NCBI RefSeq assembly: GCF_043290135.1
Contig: NC_134703.1
Span: forward strand, 112,956,505-113,020,504
Reading direction: 5' to 3'
DNA length: 64,000 bases
Source of the DNA: Rhipicephalus microplus
Taxonomy: Eukaryota > Arthropoda > Arachnida > Ixodida > Ixodidae
Shown piece by piece: positions 24,238 to 38,982 of this stretch. Position numbers and translations under genes: made by a program. Position 1 is the first letter of the stretch; every line of letters begins with the position of its first letter. Under the pieces are notes generated by a model. The model ran no database searches. It had not been told where the DNA came from and saw only the letters and a program-made list of their open reading frames with translations.

Positions 24238-24400
24238 TTTTTCTTGTAGGAGGGGGAGGAACAGGAGCGAAAGGAAAGGCAGGGATTTTAACCAGTCTGT
24301 AGCAACCGGTATGCTACCATACATAGGCGATAGGGATGAGGGAGTTTGAAAGACGGGAAAAAATGAGAGAAAGGAGAGCTCGCACACGCGTTGGGTTCAC
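24238..24400 (-). mobile_element. LINE-A 3' untranslated end
   Basis: Read on the minus strand: a TTTCTCTC tract, CCGTCTTTCAAACTCCCTC, then ATGGTAGCATACCGG, GGTTAAAATCCCTGCC and TTTCCTTTC. The order matches the 3' UTR of the copy at 45271-46191 and shows what that copy looked like before LINE-B inserted into it. Confidence 0.75.
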
Positions 24401-27184
24401 AAATGCTGATGACTTGGAACATGTTGACGCACACTAATTAGCGAAAGTCTGAAAAGACGTGGTTTTAGTCCACTGTAGTTGCACTGAATGATGGATGCTT
24501 CCTTGACTTCTTAGAAATGATGGTGATCGTTAGCCATATTTATACACGAGCGAATCAAGTACTGGGCTTAAGACGTCCAGTACTTTAAGAACGCTTCGAG
24601 CAGACGTTGTCCTCAAGTCCAACAAGATCTCCCGGATGGCATACATGAGAGAACGAACCATAGTTATGACTTTGCCCATCTTTCTTATGTGTGTCATCAG
24701 CGGTTGGTGAAGACCCCTGAGTGGGCGTGGTCTGCTGACGTTCTATAGTTAGCGGAACACTTGGAAGAATAGGCCATTGCTCTGTAGAGATAGTCCTCTC
24801 CGAAGTCTTCTTTGAATTTGTCGCTTCTGTTGCGGCTTTACTCAATGTTGCAGCAGTAGAGGTGGCGCAGTTGTTTCGAGCTTGCACAGTCTTTGAGGTC
24901 GAACGATGGCACCGACGCCGCTGTCAACGCCGGACTGTTTCGGTAGCATCCTTGTGGGTCGAATTGTCTGTGACCATTTGCTTAAGCAGTACGCGCTTCT
25001 TATGCCAGCTACGTACTCAGCGGCTTGCTTCAACAATTAGGAGCTTGCTAAATCAGCAAGCCTTTTATTTACGAACCTCTCAGCGTTTTCAGCGTTCTTA
25101 GAGGCGAATCATGCGCATGATGACGACGGGTATGGTCTGTAATGAACATGACCATTATTGGTGATCCAATTAGAACGAATAGCGGGTGAGGACAACCCGG
25201 TGTAAGCGTTGAGTTAATAGGTATTGAGTCGCAGAGTCTTTGCCTTCTTTGTTTAGGTTCAGTGTCTTGAAAATTGCCACAGTGAATATGTCCTTGCATT
25301 TAATAATGGTAGTATCACACGAACCCAAATTCTCAAATGTGGTTGAAGCCTGGCCAAACTGCAATCAATATGCTAGAAAAAGTTGACCACACTCAACAAT
25401 ACATTGTGGACAGAGCTGCCTGACATTTCACAAAAGAAGCAACGCAAACATTACTTGAAGCTATAATCCGAGAAATTGATTTTGGCATTGATTACCAAGC
25501 TTGTAGCTACTAAATGAAATATTTAAATGGTGTTTAAGACAAAGGGTGATTGCTTTTCAGCCGTTTTTAAACATTACAATCAATTATCTCAAAACCATGT
25601 TTTGTATTATTACTTATGTACCATGATTTCCTACATATTTAGGGATGGCAATTTGATTATTTGTTTTTTATTGCGCATAATACATACAGCTACGGAAGCA
25701 GAATTGAAGTTATTCACTTTACTGTTTCTGTGTTTCGTGGATGCTAAATAACTCAAAAGCTGTGTCCTAGAGAAAAAACACCAAAATTATAATGACAGTC
25801 AAACTTAATAACTGTGCTTGTTAAAAAAAAAGCTGAAAATTTAAAAGAAAATGATGCATTAAATATGTATATATCTCGTTTAGTCACTAAAACGAGAAAA
25901 AATGCATGGGACGCATAGGGCCACTGCGAGGACCGATCTTTCCGGCCCGAAAACTTCGTGTTTCAGCCCAGTGTTGTTTATATGGCCCGGCCCGTTTCAG
26001 CCAATTATGCTTTGCGCATAAGGGAGGGCTGTCCTGCCGGAAACAGGATATTTACTGGAGTGCTTTAAGAACTTTTTTCAGTGTCCCAGCTTTCACTGAT
26101 ACTGTGTATACTTTCGACTAATTACGCCCGTAACATCTTCGCGAAATATTTGCAGGACAATATAAACTGTAACCTGAGTTACAGCTGGCTGTCTCACGTG
26201 CTCACTGCTAACCATGCAGTGTTAGCATTGCATTCCAAAGAACGAGTACGAAATATATTACATACATAAAATGCAAAGTAATGCCATAAATTTATAGTTT
26301 TCATCTTCATAAATTGCATGCGTGCGGGGGCAGTTGAGTAAAAGTATCAAGTCTTTTGCAAACTTGATTCATTGCACAATGCAACAACAACAACAAAAAC
26401 GCACTCTGATTGCATTTGGGAGGAACCGGGCTGGGTACCGCTACATAAAGTAACGCTGTCGTGTCGACTCTTGAGCGGCAGGCAACTGTAACCAACGTAC
26501 ACTACGCTTTAACGCTCAAAAGAAGAACGTTCTCTGACCCACCCTTCTTCCCGAGTCGCTGCTACCATAGTGCCATAAATCAGTCAAAGCAAGCCACCAT
26601 TCTCGCTGTTCTCTGAAGATGCTTATCGCATCGTCTTCGTGCAACAGCCTTCGATCATTGAAAGTGTTATGTCTTGAAGCAAGAGTGGACTAAGGGCTTC
26701 GAAAACAACTCTATGTTAGAAGGTGAACCAGCCGGCGGCTTCTTTAGTGCTCTCCATCGAAAGGGGCGTGTGGGGTGTGCGGAGTGCAAAAATCCGAGAG
26801 TGGGTTCGCCGATGACCGAAAGCCTCGGTGCAAACAAGCAAGTCTGGCTGTCTGCGGCTTGCGGTTGTGGTTGCAGGCCAGCTCGCGGCAGCGAAAATGG
26901 AGGAGAATGAGATCTCTTGCACAAGGAAAAAAGTTGGGACTATGGCAGAGAAGAAAAGGTAGAAGATTAGGAAAAGGCCAACTTTCAACTGGACTAGCGC
27001 GCGTGAGAAAGGTCACTTCACGTGAATTAGGCGTATTCTATTGCTTCAGTAGGCTTCACTTTAGAAGGTTTCAGCTTTTAAAACGACAAAATAAGTTAAA
27101 TAGTATGTTCAAGTAACAAAGCAAAGCAGCGTACACACGCCATTTACCGATATGTATGATACCCGTGCCTAATACAGGTTTTAC
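24401..27184. other. Unclassified stretch
   Basis: Minus frames at 24585-24887 and 24842-25036 are Thr/Ser/Lys-rich and faintly recall a LINE ORF1, but no zinc knuckle is visible, so I do not call one. A segment near 25930-25995 contains TTCCGGCCCG and GGCCCGGCCCG, words shared with 27185-27292. A (CAA)n run lies near 26382-26396. Nothing else could be supported. Confidence 0.35.
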
Positions 27185-27292
27185 TTAGGCCCGAGCTCGA
27201 AGCTCACGTACCCGAGCCCGGCCCGGGCCCGATCTAACAACTCCTTACCCAGTCCGGCCCGGGTTTTCGTGCCAGCTCGGGCCCATGCAGTG
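27185..27292. repeat. Self-complementary CCCGGGCC-rich repeat
   Basis: Repeated CCCGAGC, GGCCCGGGCCCG, CCCGG and GCTCGGGCCC words make this block strongly GC-rich and palindromic within AT-rich surroundings. It is probably a fragment of a dispersed tick repeat. I cannot name the family. Confidence 0.55.
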
Positions 27293-27432
27293 CTCTACCA
27301 TTACCCAGTGTTCTTATGTGTAGGCTTGGAAGAAAAGTAAATAAGAAGAGCTATAAGAAAAGGGGTTTTTTTTATTGATCTTCTCCTTCAAAACTTTAAT
27401 ACTTACGTTCGTAGCACAGAAAAGAATTAAAA

Positions 27433-27720
27433 ATCCATGGAGTGAATGATGATGAGTGGGGCGAAGCGTCCGTCAGCCCATCCATGCTTCCGTTCGTTCG
27501 TTCGTTCGTTCTTGCTTCCGTCTGTCCTAGCGACCACTCATGCGTCCGTCCGTCTGTCCGTGTTTACATCCGTCCATACGTCAACGCGTCCGTCCATCCG
27601 TGCGTCCATCTAGTGAACACTCCAAGTACCGCCATCTCCCATCTCGCATCCCGGTGGCTACGTACGACAACGACGGACGATGGACAGACCCACGCCTTAA
27701 GGAGCTTCCCCCCTAAAAAA
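27433..27720 (+). mobile_element. GTCC-minisatellite element, copy 3 (short)
   Basis: It starts GAGTGAATGATGATGAGTGG then GGCGAAGCG (27441 onward) and carries a short array (about 27468-27612). It continues with AACACTCCAAGTACCGCCATC, which also follows the array in copies 2 and 5 (minus strand). It ends GGTGGCTACGTACGAC, GACCCACGCC, TTAAGGAGCTTCCCCCC and a short A run. It lacks the inverted second start motif of copies 1 and 4. Confidence 0.85.
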
Positions 27721-27797
27721 CCAAGATAGCCTAAGCTGCAACGCAGGTAATCATTTCGTACATTTAAAGCTGAAAACCTCTCTGGCCGAAACCTCCA

Positions 27798-27821
27798 TGA
27801 CGATGATGATGATGATGATGG
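27798..27821. repeat. (GAT)n microsatellite
   Basis: Short run of GAT units, about seven copies. The Ser-rich frame 27564-27845 minus results partly from it. Confidence 0.85.
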
Positions 27822-29040
27822 ATGAAACGAATGGCTCACACCCACCTGGGAGATAGGTCTAGTAACAATAATTTAGAAAGTGGATCACATATTACTTTTA
27901 AATCTAATGTATTTTAAAATGGTTAAAAGAAATTAAATTTTAGTAATTGAGAGACTTGCAATCAAAACCGCCTTGATTCAATCAATAGTCTTTGTACAGC
28001 AGAACAGATATCCCGGTGAAAATGGCCTAATTTGGAGGCTCCCAAGGAAAGAATATAAAAAATAATGAAATGTGATTTAATTCGATTAAAAACCACTTTA
28101 GGAATGTTTTTCTTGGGTGACTTGAAGCGATTACGCGATAAAAAATATTGCTGGATTTTTTTAATCCTTGTTACAGAATGAGCAAAGAGGGGAAGGAGCC
28201 AGAGCAGCTCTAATGGAGTCGTCTTAATCTTCCTCACCCACATTGTACAAAAGCGCTTTTCAATTTCAAATATGCACGCAGCTCTCAACACGTCGTTTAA
28301 AATAATCAAAATCTCTAATATGCAAAATCTCTATTATCTAGTAGTCAGAAGAGCGCTCACTAAATAGGCCCCCAATGGCCGTCTATTTAAAATAGGATTT
28401 CAATTTGTCCCATGTGGATCATGTCGCTGGGCTTCATTTCAAGAACAGCAGGAGTAGATATTTGCGCAGTTGGAGTTTTCGAATATTACGAACAACCCGT
28501 CCAGGCAGTGAGAAGAAAGGCGATGTATTTTAAAATGTTCCCAGATGTGAAATGTGATAATCCTAATTTTTGGCATAGCTGCACGTTTGATGGCGTCTTT
28601 GATTTTGGCTGTCATGTTATTATGGTTGATTTTGGCGCTATTAGTTATTTTTATTTTATGAGCTATATGTGCCAGGCATACCGCTCAATCAAATACTAAC
28701 GTAAGCCGCTTGTTACATCATGGGTACTTTAATGAACTCTGTTGATGCTTCGCCTATGGAGATTTTCAATCCTGTAACGTTGCATGAGATAACGGAAACG
28801 CATTTTTATTCGCAAGGAAAGAAAGCTGCTTTATTGTCGCTACGTCGGTCACATAATCGACTTAGTAAAACATTTGGGGAAATGTGACATGCCTTATAGA
28901 AAATCTTGTCAATTCCATTTTTCTTTGCAAGAACACTTTTCAGAAAGCCCATTAAAATTCAGCCAGTTTGACTAAAGGCCAGGACTGTTTTTAACGTCAA
29001 TATACTTCAGTTGTTGTATGCAACCGCCACATCCGTGCAA
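27822..29040. other. AT-rich non-coding stretch
   Basis: Frames at 27962-28309 minus and 28412-28699 plus have no recognisable motif. No repeat could be named. Confidence 0.5.
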
Positions 29041-29290
29041 AAAAAAAAGCTTACATTGAGTTTGGAGGTTACACATGCCAGAAACAGCGATACAATTACG
29101 AGGCGCTTGTTGGTGTAGACACCAGATTATTTCAGAATGCCTGAGCTTGTGTGAAGGGCAACTAAATGTAAGTACAGATGTGTGCCTGCGTTTCCAGATT
29201 ATTGTGATACGGCCACAATGCCAGGAACTCGAACCCACGCCCTCCAGCTTAGCATGGAAACGCTACAGTCACTGAACCATCGTGGTGCGC
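29041..29290 (-). mobile_element. Full-length but old tRNA-derived SINE
   Basis: On the minus strand the head is CACCACGATGGTTCAGTGACTG (29253-29274; A-box-like), followed by GGCGTGGGTTCGAGTTCCTGG (B box). A diverged body, AATAATCTGGTGTCTACACC (decayed AATAATCCGGAGTCCCCCAC), a TTCTGGCATGTGTAACC tail and a poly-A-like run at 29039-29048 follow. The tail belongs to the TTTTGGCACGTAAAACC subtype. Confidence 0.7.
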
Positions 29291-29873
29291 GAAGAAAAGA
29301 AAAACGCTATACATGAAAAAGTTTGAAACTTAATAAGATCGTTCTTGCCTGTCCTACGAGCGTAGAGAAACAGGGTGGGAAAAAAGAATCGCGTGTAACG
29401 CGATACTAACGCCACTCATCGTCAAACGCACGTACTCTCTCTGTGGCAACCTTTAGCGCGAGTACAAATCGCGCAGTACACACACGCACACCACCCACTT
29501 AAGCGTACGTGCGCTCCGCACTAAGTGAACAAGTGCACTGACGTGTCGGAAACAACACTGCTGAAACGACAAGAGCACTTCCGCGAACCACAGACGAAAA
29601 AAAAAAAAAAAGACAGGATATCGAACAGTGCAGTGAAAAACCAATATCATGTTCAGAATTTTTTTTCTCTTTCATTCGTACAGATACGATTGCCTTGTGA
29701 CGTGGTTTTTGTCCACACACGCTCACTTCTCATCTCCATCACTCGAATGACTCTCTCCACAGTTTGCTTTATAGCTCTGCTGCTGTACGTCGATCACTGG
29801 CGTGCTTTTCGATCCCCTCTTTCAACAACACTCCACCCCACGCTTGGTGAAGGAAGCAAGCACGACGCTGCCT

Positions 29874-30092
29874 TTTGTTTGTTTGTTTCTTTCTTTCTTT
29901 CTTTCTTTCCATATTTCTTTCATTCTTTCTTTGTGCCATTCTTTCGTTTCTCTCTTCTCTCCTAATTTCTTTCCTTCGTTCCTTCCTTCTTTCCTTATTT
30001 ATTTATTGCTTCCCTTCATTCATTCCTTCGTTCCTTCCTTCTTTATTTCTTTCTTTCTTTCTTTCGCTCTTTTTTTCTTATTTTTCGTCCCC
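29874..30092. repeat. Degenerate (CTTT)n pyrimidine tract
   Basis: More than 200 bases of CTTT, CTTC and ATTT units with few purines. The Phe/Ser/Leu frames across it on the plus strand are artefacts. Confidence 0.9.
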
Positions 30093-30694
30093 TCTTCGAC
30101 TAGGAGCGCGCAGGCAACCATGTTGCTCTTTTCACCTTACAGCCTTCTTCGCTCTTCGCATCTGGTCTCGGGAACAGAGGCCCATAACGTTTGGATTATC
30201 GCGGTTCCCTTTGACACTATCTCTATCTTTCTCACTTATTTCTTGTGCTTTTCACGGTCCCGGCTCGCTCCTACCCAACGGCCCACTGCTTGCTGCTTGG
30301 GAATAAGAGGCCCGTGTTGCCGCACAAGCTCGTAAAATAGGCTCCCATTGAAAGCACTTTCTTCACTTCACGGCGACAGGCCATTGTTATTGTGTGCCGC
30401 AGCTGCGGTTGCGTGCTGCACTGACAAGGTTCTGGAAAACGAAAAATAAAATGATCGCAGCGGAGAGCGAAAGGAATTGTTCATCCCTGTCGCCGAGTCC
30501 GCACGGAGTGCTTACCCGTAATGCCTTGCGGCACGCGTTAGCTTGCGGTGAAGCAGCGTCCGCACCGAAGGCAGGTAATTTATATCGGCCATTTGAATAC
30601 GTCGGAAACCTTTTTCGTGCGTCGACACAACTGCTCGCATTAGGATAAACCGCCAAATGGAGAAACAGATCATCTGGTACTCAATTCTTATTGT
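30093..30694. other. Moderately GC-rich, nothing recognised
   Basis: Overlapping frames on both strands at 30387-30656 are probably compositional. No motif was recognised. Confidence 0.45.
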
Positions 30695-30962
30695 TGTACC
30701 TTCTTGTTTAACGCGACTGCGTTAAAAACCCAGTTTCGCAGAAATGTTGGCGTGAGCGTCGGCAGTCGTGAGCAAAAAATCACCATCCTATGCTTGACGG
30801 AAAAATTGAAAGCGATGGAAATGAAACAAATATAAGATATCCTGTGTCAGAGTGGGTAGAGAACCAGGCTGGTTTGGGTCCGTGTGGGGATCGAACCCGG
30901 GTCCTTTGCGTGTCAAGCGGGTGTTCTATCGCCTGGCTACACGTCTGCTTTTTTCTTATTCA
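30695..30962 (-). mobile_element. SINE with a tRNA-Gly-like head (second SINE family)
   Basis: On the minus strand the head runs TAGCCAGGCGATAGAACACC, CGCTTGACACGC, then GGACCCGGGTTCGATCCCC. This matches the D-arm, anticodon-arm and TpsiC-arm layout of a glycine-type tRNA (compare TGGTAGAA, CGCCTGCCACGCGG and GGTTCGATTCCC). The body then runs to TTTTTAACGCAGTCGCGTTAAA near 30700-30725, itself a small palindrome around GCGTTAAA. The word order differs from the Ruka-like copies, so this is a separate family. It is not a functional tRNA: the acceptor stem does not close and there is a long tail. Confidence 0.6.
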
Positions 30963-33900
30963 TAGAATGTAAAAATGCAATGAAACGTTGTCTCTTATAT
31001 GTACACAACTGATGGTTTTAAAATTATGCTAGCATCCGCACATGCGAAAGACACAGTTTTATACAGCCCAACGAACCTTCAAAAGTCCGGTAAACAAACA
31101 CACATGTCCAGAAGTCCAAGCCACTCCGAGATAGGGTCGAAAGTCTGTACAACACTACCCACATTAGCTGCTTCTCTGAAAACAGATCTTGTCGAGCGAA
31201 GTGGCTCAGCATGTCTGTCAAGCATGCAATCCACGTGTCTGCATGTGAATACAGTGAAAAAAAAAAAACGCGCTCTGCTTAAAAACGCAGCGAAAGTAGC
31301 TTTCATGCTTTACGAACGCGCGCGTCCTGTATCCATGCTTCACGTAGAAACATGTTTTATTTCAATAATATCGCGTGGTACAAACACCCATTGCTATCAG
31401 GCGTCAGAACATTTGCATAATAGCTTTGCGTTTATGAAGCGTGGAAACTTCGGCAAGTTGGTAGGCATAGCTGAATGTATGTTTTTTTTACTTGGAAGTC
31501 AGCGTTCTCTTTTCTCTTTGTTTTTTCGCTTCCATAGTTGCGAAAGAACTACTTCTAGGTTGCGCTGTTCTTGTGCTTAAAGAAGTGGTTAATGCTTTAG
31601 AGTATACTGGGTATAATCTACTATTACGTTCAGTTTTCTGGTGTAAAGCCCGGCACTCCCACAACAAAGAAGACACACACGCTTCTGCGCCTATTATTTA
31701 AGGCCACGTAGTGAGTGTATGGCAAGTTCGAAAAGGTTTTATGCAGTACCTTGTAAATTAATCCTTGTGTTCCTCTTAATGTGTGGCCACAATGTCTTTT
31801 CTGCGTAAGCATCTCTTCTTTTGTCTCGCCATATTTCAGTTTTCATCCTGTGCCATTTTTCGAAACTATTCATGCTTGCTCACAAGTTACAAGTGTGTAC
31901 ATAAAAAAAAATAAAATGAAATGAAATGAAATTAGCAGATTTAATCCAAATTTTCTGTAGATTACGCCTTTTTTAGGTTTCAATTATTTTGATAGATTTT
32001 CGTCGTTCATACATGTCTAGATACTGTTGGACTAACATCACGACCCTTTGCGTTCTTGCTACCATTTAGGTGTAAGTGCATTTTCATCTACCACTTTTTT
32101 TCAGCGTCCTCAATCAATAAAAATGCTAGCAAAGCACAGAAACGCGTGTCAAACATATCTACTTGCTTGAATGCATCCTTGACGTCATATTGTTTTATTT
32201 TTCTATTTGTGATAAACGACGGTATCATAACAGTTTTCGTGCATTACTTTCAGTAAACAATAACATATATCGCCAAAGCGTCGTAATGGCTTTCCATTAT
32301 CTCGTGTTAGAATGCGAGCTCTGAACGTAGTCACTGATCGAGAGCCTTGTAATCGATTCGCAAAGTTCGAACCGACCTTCAACGCTGATTATGTCGCATG
32401 AACGCCTTACATTTAGGGCCGAACTGGGTCTATCCTATCTGCGTTCGCATGCATCGATTTGTCGAGCGTCGGTATTTGCCGCAACGAAGGCGGATGCATT
32501 GTTCGCGGGCCATTTGCGGGTGGTCTGCACTTTAGTCACGCCTAACTTTGAATTTTCAACTGCTATCTACTTCAAGGTCCACGAGAGAGACATCACTGTG
32601 GTGTATCATACTTAACGAAGTTGAAGTACGCTTCGAAAAAAAAAAAACTAATATCCTCCTGTCTTACTTGAGATCTTCAAAGTATTTGTGTAAACTTCAT
32701 TCTTTCTTTAATAGCATATTCAGTGGTCTTTTACCATGCATGTTCAAGAATGTTTCCAGGCACGTAAATGAGTAGCCACCTATGTATTCGAACCCTTATC
32801 TCGAGGAAGTGAAACGGGCCTTCACGATACGTCCAATTTATTTCCTTTTAACTGATGGTATATTGAATAGATCATTGTTTTTAAACTAATTTAAACATTA
32901 TAACTGTAGCTAGCATCGGGGCAAAAAAGAAGTGAGCAGCATAAAACAGCCTGAAAAGGTAACTAATTTTTCTGTTTTTACTTTGTCTTTGTGGCCAACA
33001 TTTACATGTCGATGTACCCTACAGAAAGCACAAAACCCAAGCAATGCCGACGTTTCTGTCGCTATCTTCATTCTTACTATTATATGTAGTGCTTGCGTTG
33101 TCGTTTCTTGTGCCGTACTGAAAACAGTGTGGTGTTTTTCATTTAGGCTATTCACGCATAGCGCATCTACAGTAGCACCCGTGGGATTTTGGCAACAGTG
33201 AACTTGATGCGTTATTGAAAATGGTGTCATGGTTCTTTATTTCTACGGCTTCGATAAGTACGACTCATGCGATGCTCTATTTGTAAGAACGTTTATGAGG
33301 TAGAGATTTTGAAGGTTTTCTCCCATAACTGCTATTCTCACGGGTAAAACAGCTTCGGTAACGATAGGCGCCGCATAAGCACCAGCTTCAGTTTTTGCCG
33401 CAAACAACTCTAGCCTGACTGCTTTTTGTAAGTATGGGCACTGCAAACTTGAACTTTACGCAGCTGTTAAAGTGACTTCATGCGCTGGTATTGTTGCTTC
33501 TTGAAACAGGTTGTGTACACTCATGGCGCAGGACTTTGTGCTAAACGATGGCGTTGTAATGGACGTAGCTAAACAGCGGGTGTTGATTGAGTGAAGTCGT
33601 AGACAATTCCCTGTGATGTCTCACGTACGCAAAAATTTATTTAAGTTTTGGCAGCAGTAGTATCTGTGGCGGTCGAGAATTTAACCTGCTGTAATATGCA
33701 AATATAGAGTATATGTCCCTATACAAACTCCAAAAGTCTGCTAGTTGCTATACTTCTAAAATGTAGATGAAACAAAAAAAGATAGCGAAAGAAGGTTTAC
33801 ATATATTAACTCAGAAGAATCGATTTCCTAGTCAATGCTTCCACCTGAAACAGCTCTAAAGGCCCTGAAGCCTTCTTCACTGCATGCGTAATGGCCAGAG

Positions 33901-34875
33901 GCAAAACGAATTTCACTCTGTGGGAACCGGATTGTAAACCGAAATTGGGTGGTTCTTTCCGCTGAATTCACCGTCAAGACTAGAAATAGAAGCATAGCGC
34001 CGTCCCGGCAATTATATATTCAGTGTTTATCAGCGGGAGCTGGAGAAGATCGATTATCTAGGTCGTTAAAAAACGTCGGTAAAACAAAGAAAAAAAACAA
34101 AAATTCGTGTTTTCGCAAAATAGGCGCTCTTTCAAGAGTGCAATAGTTTCATCGCTACGCGAAGATTGCGTGCGAGCAGCGTGGTTCTAGTGCGAATTGT
34201 AAATTGTCAGTACACAGTAATAAAACCGAAGCCTAACAGTGTCCGAGGGAGAAAATATATGCCCATGAACGAAAGGAATACCCGCATGAAGTTTAAACTT
34301 TTATAGCAAAATTAATAACACCCAAACTGAGAAAGATAATCAATGGTGGTGTTCACGAATGTTATGTGTTATCTAAAAAATCGACCACTTATTATTTCCA
34401 TTCTTGAAATATTTTCCAAAAGATACCATGACTTGTGTGTTATCTTTATTAGCGTACACATATTGTTCTAAACGGAACCCGCCATAACTGTTTTGCGAGG
34501 AATCGGTCCTAGCCTGACGACAATTATGCTTACATATTCAGTTGCATTACGGGTGCGCTTTTTCTTTAACTATACCAGCAAGCGTAAGTTTTCTATATCT
34601 TGACATTGACCTTGCTTTATATGCGGGGTCTTCTGCCGCTCGGCTGCACTTCATCGTGGGCTCCTCGGTGATCATTCCTATCTGATGCGGTAATGTGATC
34701 TTTAATCGATGCCAATTTTCATATCACGTTGCCACACTTTATTGCTGCCTCGTTATGAAACATAATAGTCGTTGTTGCAGTAACAGTAGAAGTGTTGCGC
34801 TGCTAAGCACTTGGCTGAAGGTTCAATTTACTGCGGGATAGAAGCAAAAAAATTTGGAGGTATAGCATTGCAAAA
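30963..34875. other. Long non-coding stretch
   Basis: Frames such as 30999-31580 plus (193 codons) and 32910-33230 minus have no recognisable motif. A-rich runs occur near 31259-31268 and 31906-31935, the latter followed by (AAATG)n, possibly a decayed retroposon tail. Nothing else was seen. Confidence 0.45.
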
Positions 34876-35103
34876 TTAGGAAGAAAGAAAAAAAGAAAGA
34901 AAGAAGACAGGAAGAAGAGAAAAACACAGAAGGAAATAAAAAAAGAAAGAAGGAAACAAAAAGAATGAAAGAGAAAAAGAAAGAACAAAAGAAAGAAGGA
35001 AGGAAAACAAGAAAAAAGAAAGAGGGAAAGAAAAAAAGAAGGAAGGGAAGAAAGAAGGAAACAAAGAAAGAAAGAAGGAAACAAAGAAAGAAGGAAAGAA
35101 GGA

Positions 35104-35135
<32 letters not shown>

Positions 35136-35166
35136 AAAAAGAAAGAAAGAAAGACAGAAAGAAAAA

Positions 35167-35242
<76 letters not shown>

Positions 35243-35244
35243 AA
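34876..35244. repeat. Long (GAAA)n / AAGG polypurine tract
   Basis: Around 370 bases are almost pure purine on the plus strand. The last 80 or so (35164-35244) are perfect GAAA repeats; the upstream part is degenerate with GGAA and AAAA units and a few C. The long Lys/Glu/Arg or Phe/Ser/Leu frames covering it are artefacts. Such mirror-symmetric polypurine runs can form triplex (H-DNA) structures in vitro. Confidence 0.95.
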
Positions 35245-36410
35245 TGCAGGACGTCACGCATGCGCCTGACTTCATTCGCCCCTATTTCCCCGATAGGACA
35301 AGACCTCCCGAATTTTCTCGTTTTTGCTTGTCCCATCGACATTTCTTTATGCCGAATCTACTTTCAGGAGAAGTTATGCCGCACTCTTTGCCGTACATTT
35401 GCAGTTGCTGTTTCCCACACCCATCATGGTTAGGGAGCATTCCGCGCGGCTGCCGTGCACCAACGTCTCCCAAAGTCACGATCCGACCGCCTTTCTCGTC
35501 TACTCTATGTTTTATAGTGACGGTGCAAAAGTCGTTAAGGTTAGAAGACTTTTTTCCCCGATCCACGTTATGCCGTGTTTCTTGCATCCAATTTATCGTC
35601 CCCTCCATCGCTCTTCGGCTTACCCCGTGTCATTTTTTCCGAAGAATCCCAAAACAGTTTTCAACCTACCCGTTCTTCAGAGCTTCGTTTGTTCTTTCTT
35701 CTAGGATACTGTCGTTTTTTTTTTTTACTTTCTCCGACACTCACCTTAGCAACACGATAAGTCAGACCTTTTTTCTACATACATGTTTGGTTCTAAACTT
35801 GCCCGTCGGTCTCATGCTCAAAAACCTTCAAGGTTTCCATTAGATCAGCTCCGCCTCCCTGTCAGCTTTTGCCCACTTTTTTCGAAATATTTTTTTCTGA
35901 AACTGAGCTAAAATTGAAAAGAAGTGTTAGACCCTTTAGATTTCGATGGATGAGTACGCTTATCTCCTTTTGGTGCGCGACAGTGAGCGTTTCGCCCTCG
36001 GTGACGCCCTCGATGACGGAAAGAAAGAAATTGTTCTTTCCTTCGACAGAGAGTATAACATAAATTTTTACGCTAAACCTTGGTAGTGACAAGTCACGTT
36101 CGCATCGCTTGCTTATCGTGCTGCCCACTACAGTGAGTAGTATTTTAGGTGACATGTTTTTTTAATTTATAAATTAAAAAAGGATTCGCAATCACAAGCT
36201 GGGCGTGACCCTTTCCTAGAGTACCGTTGCTATTGTTAGCATTGTGACTGTCACCGCCTCACGTACCTTTAAAAATGAATCCATTAAATTAACTTGTCAA
36301 TCAATCAAGATCATTAGTCTTGGAGCAGCCAGTGTGCAATATACAGGCACACATAGAGAAAAAATCTAATAGAAACTATAAAAAACATCAACAATGGCAA
36401 TAGCGGTGAC
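35245..36410. other. Non-coding stretch, nothing recognised
   Basis: Frames across 35282-35840 on both strands have no motif. A T run lies near 35715-35725. Confidence 0.45.
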
Positions 36411-36411
36411 T

Positions 36412-37798
<1,387 letters not shown>

Positions 37799-37811
37799 GG
37801 GGGGGGGGGGG
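37799..37811. repeat. Run of 13 G
   Basis: Uninterrupted G run preceded by CGGGGAGC and followed by TGGTG; local G-rich strand asymmetry. Confidence 0.95.
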
Positions 37812-37975
37812 TGGTGCGCCTATCCAAGGCCTTCACTATTCGAGAACGACTACAGTTTTCATTTGTGCACGGGAAAACAACCCTATCCTTCAAGGTTTCA
37901 AGACTTCTGGCTATGAGCCTGGTTCGCACACAATGTATAACGAGAAAAAATAAAAATAAAATGAATCTAAGACAC

Positions 37976-38982
<1,007 letters not shown>

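Noticed and set aside
24585..25364. LINE ORF1-like (gag-like) protein on the minus strand
   Set aside because: Only a vague Thr/Ser/Lys-rich composition; no zinc knuckles or coiled coil could be identified.
29525..30335. Phe/Leu/Ser-rich frames that look like membrane proteins
   Set aside because: The hydrophobic stretch is the (CTTT)n repeat in translation.
30880..30962. A tRNA-Gly gene on the minus strand
   Set aside because: D, anticodon and TpsiC regions are recognisable but the acceptor stem does not pair and the sequence continues into a SINE body.
30999..31580. 193-codon open frame as a gene
   Set aside because: Composition and codon pattern look random, overlapping frames exist on the other strand, and no motif or start context stands out.
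34803..35843. A 292-codon Lys/Glu/Arg-rich frame and opposite Phe/Ser/Leu frames
   Set aside because: They are read through the (GAAA)n tract; the extension beyond 35244 has no motif.
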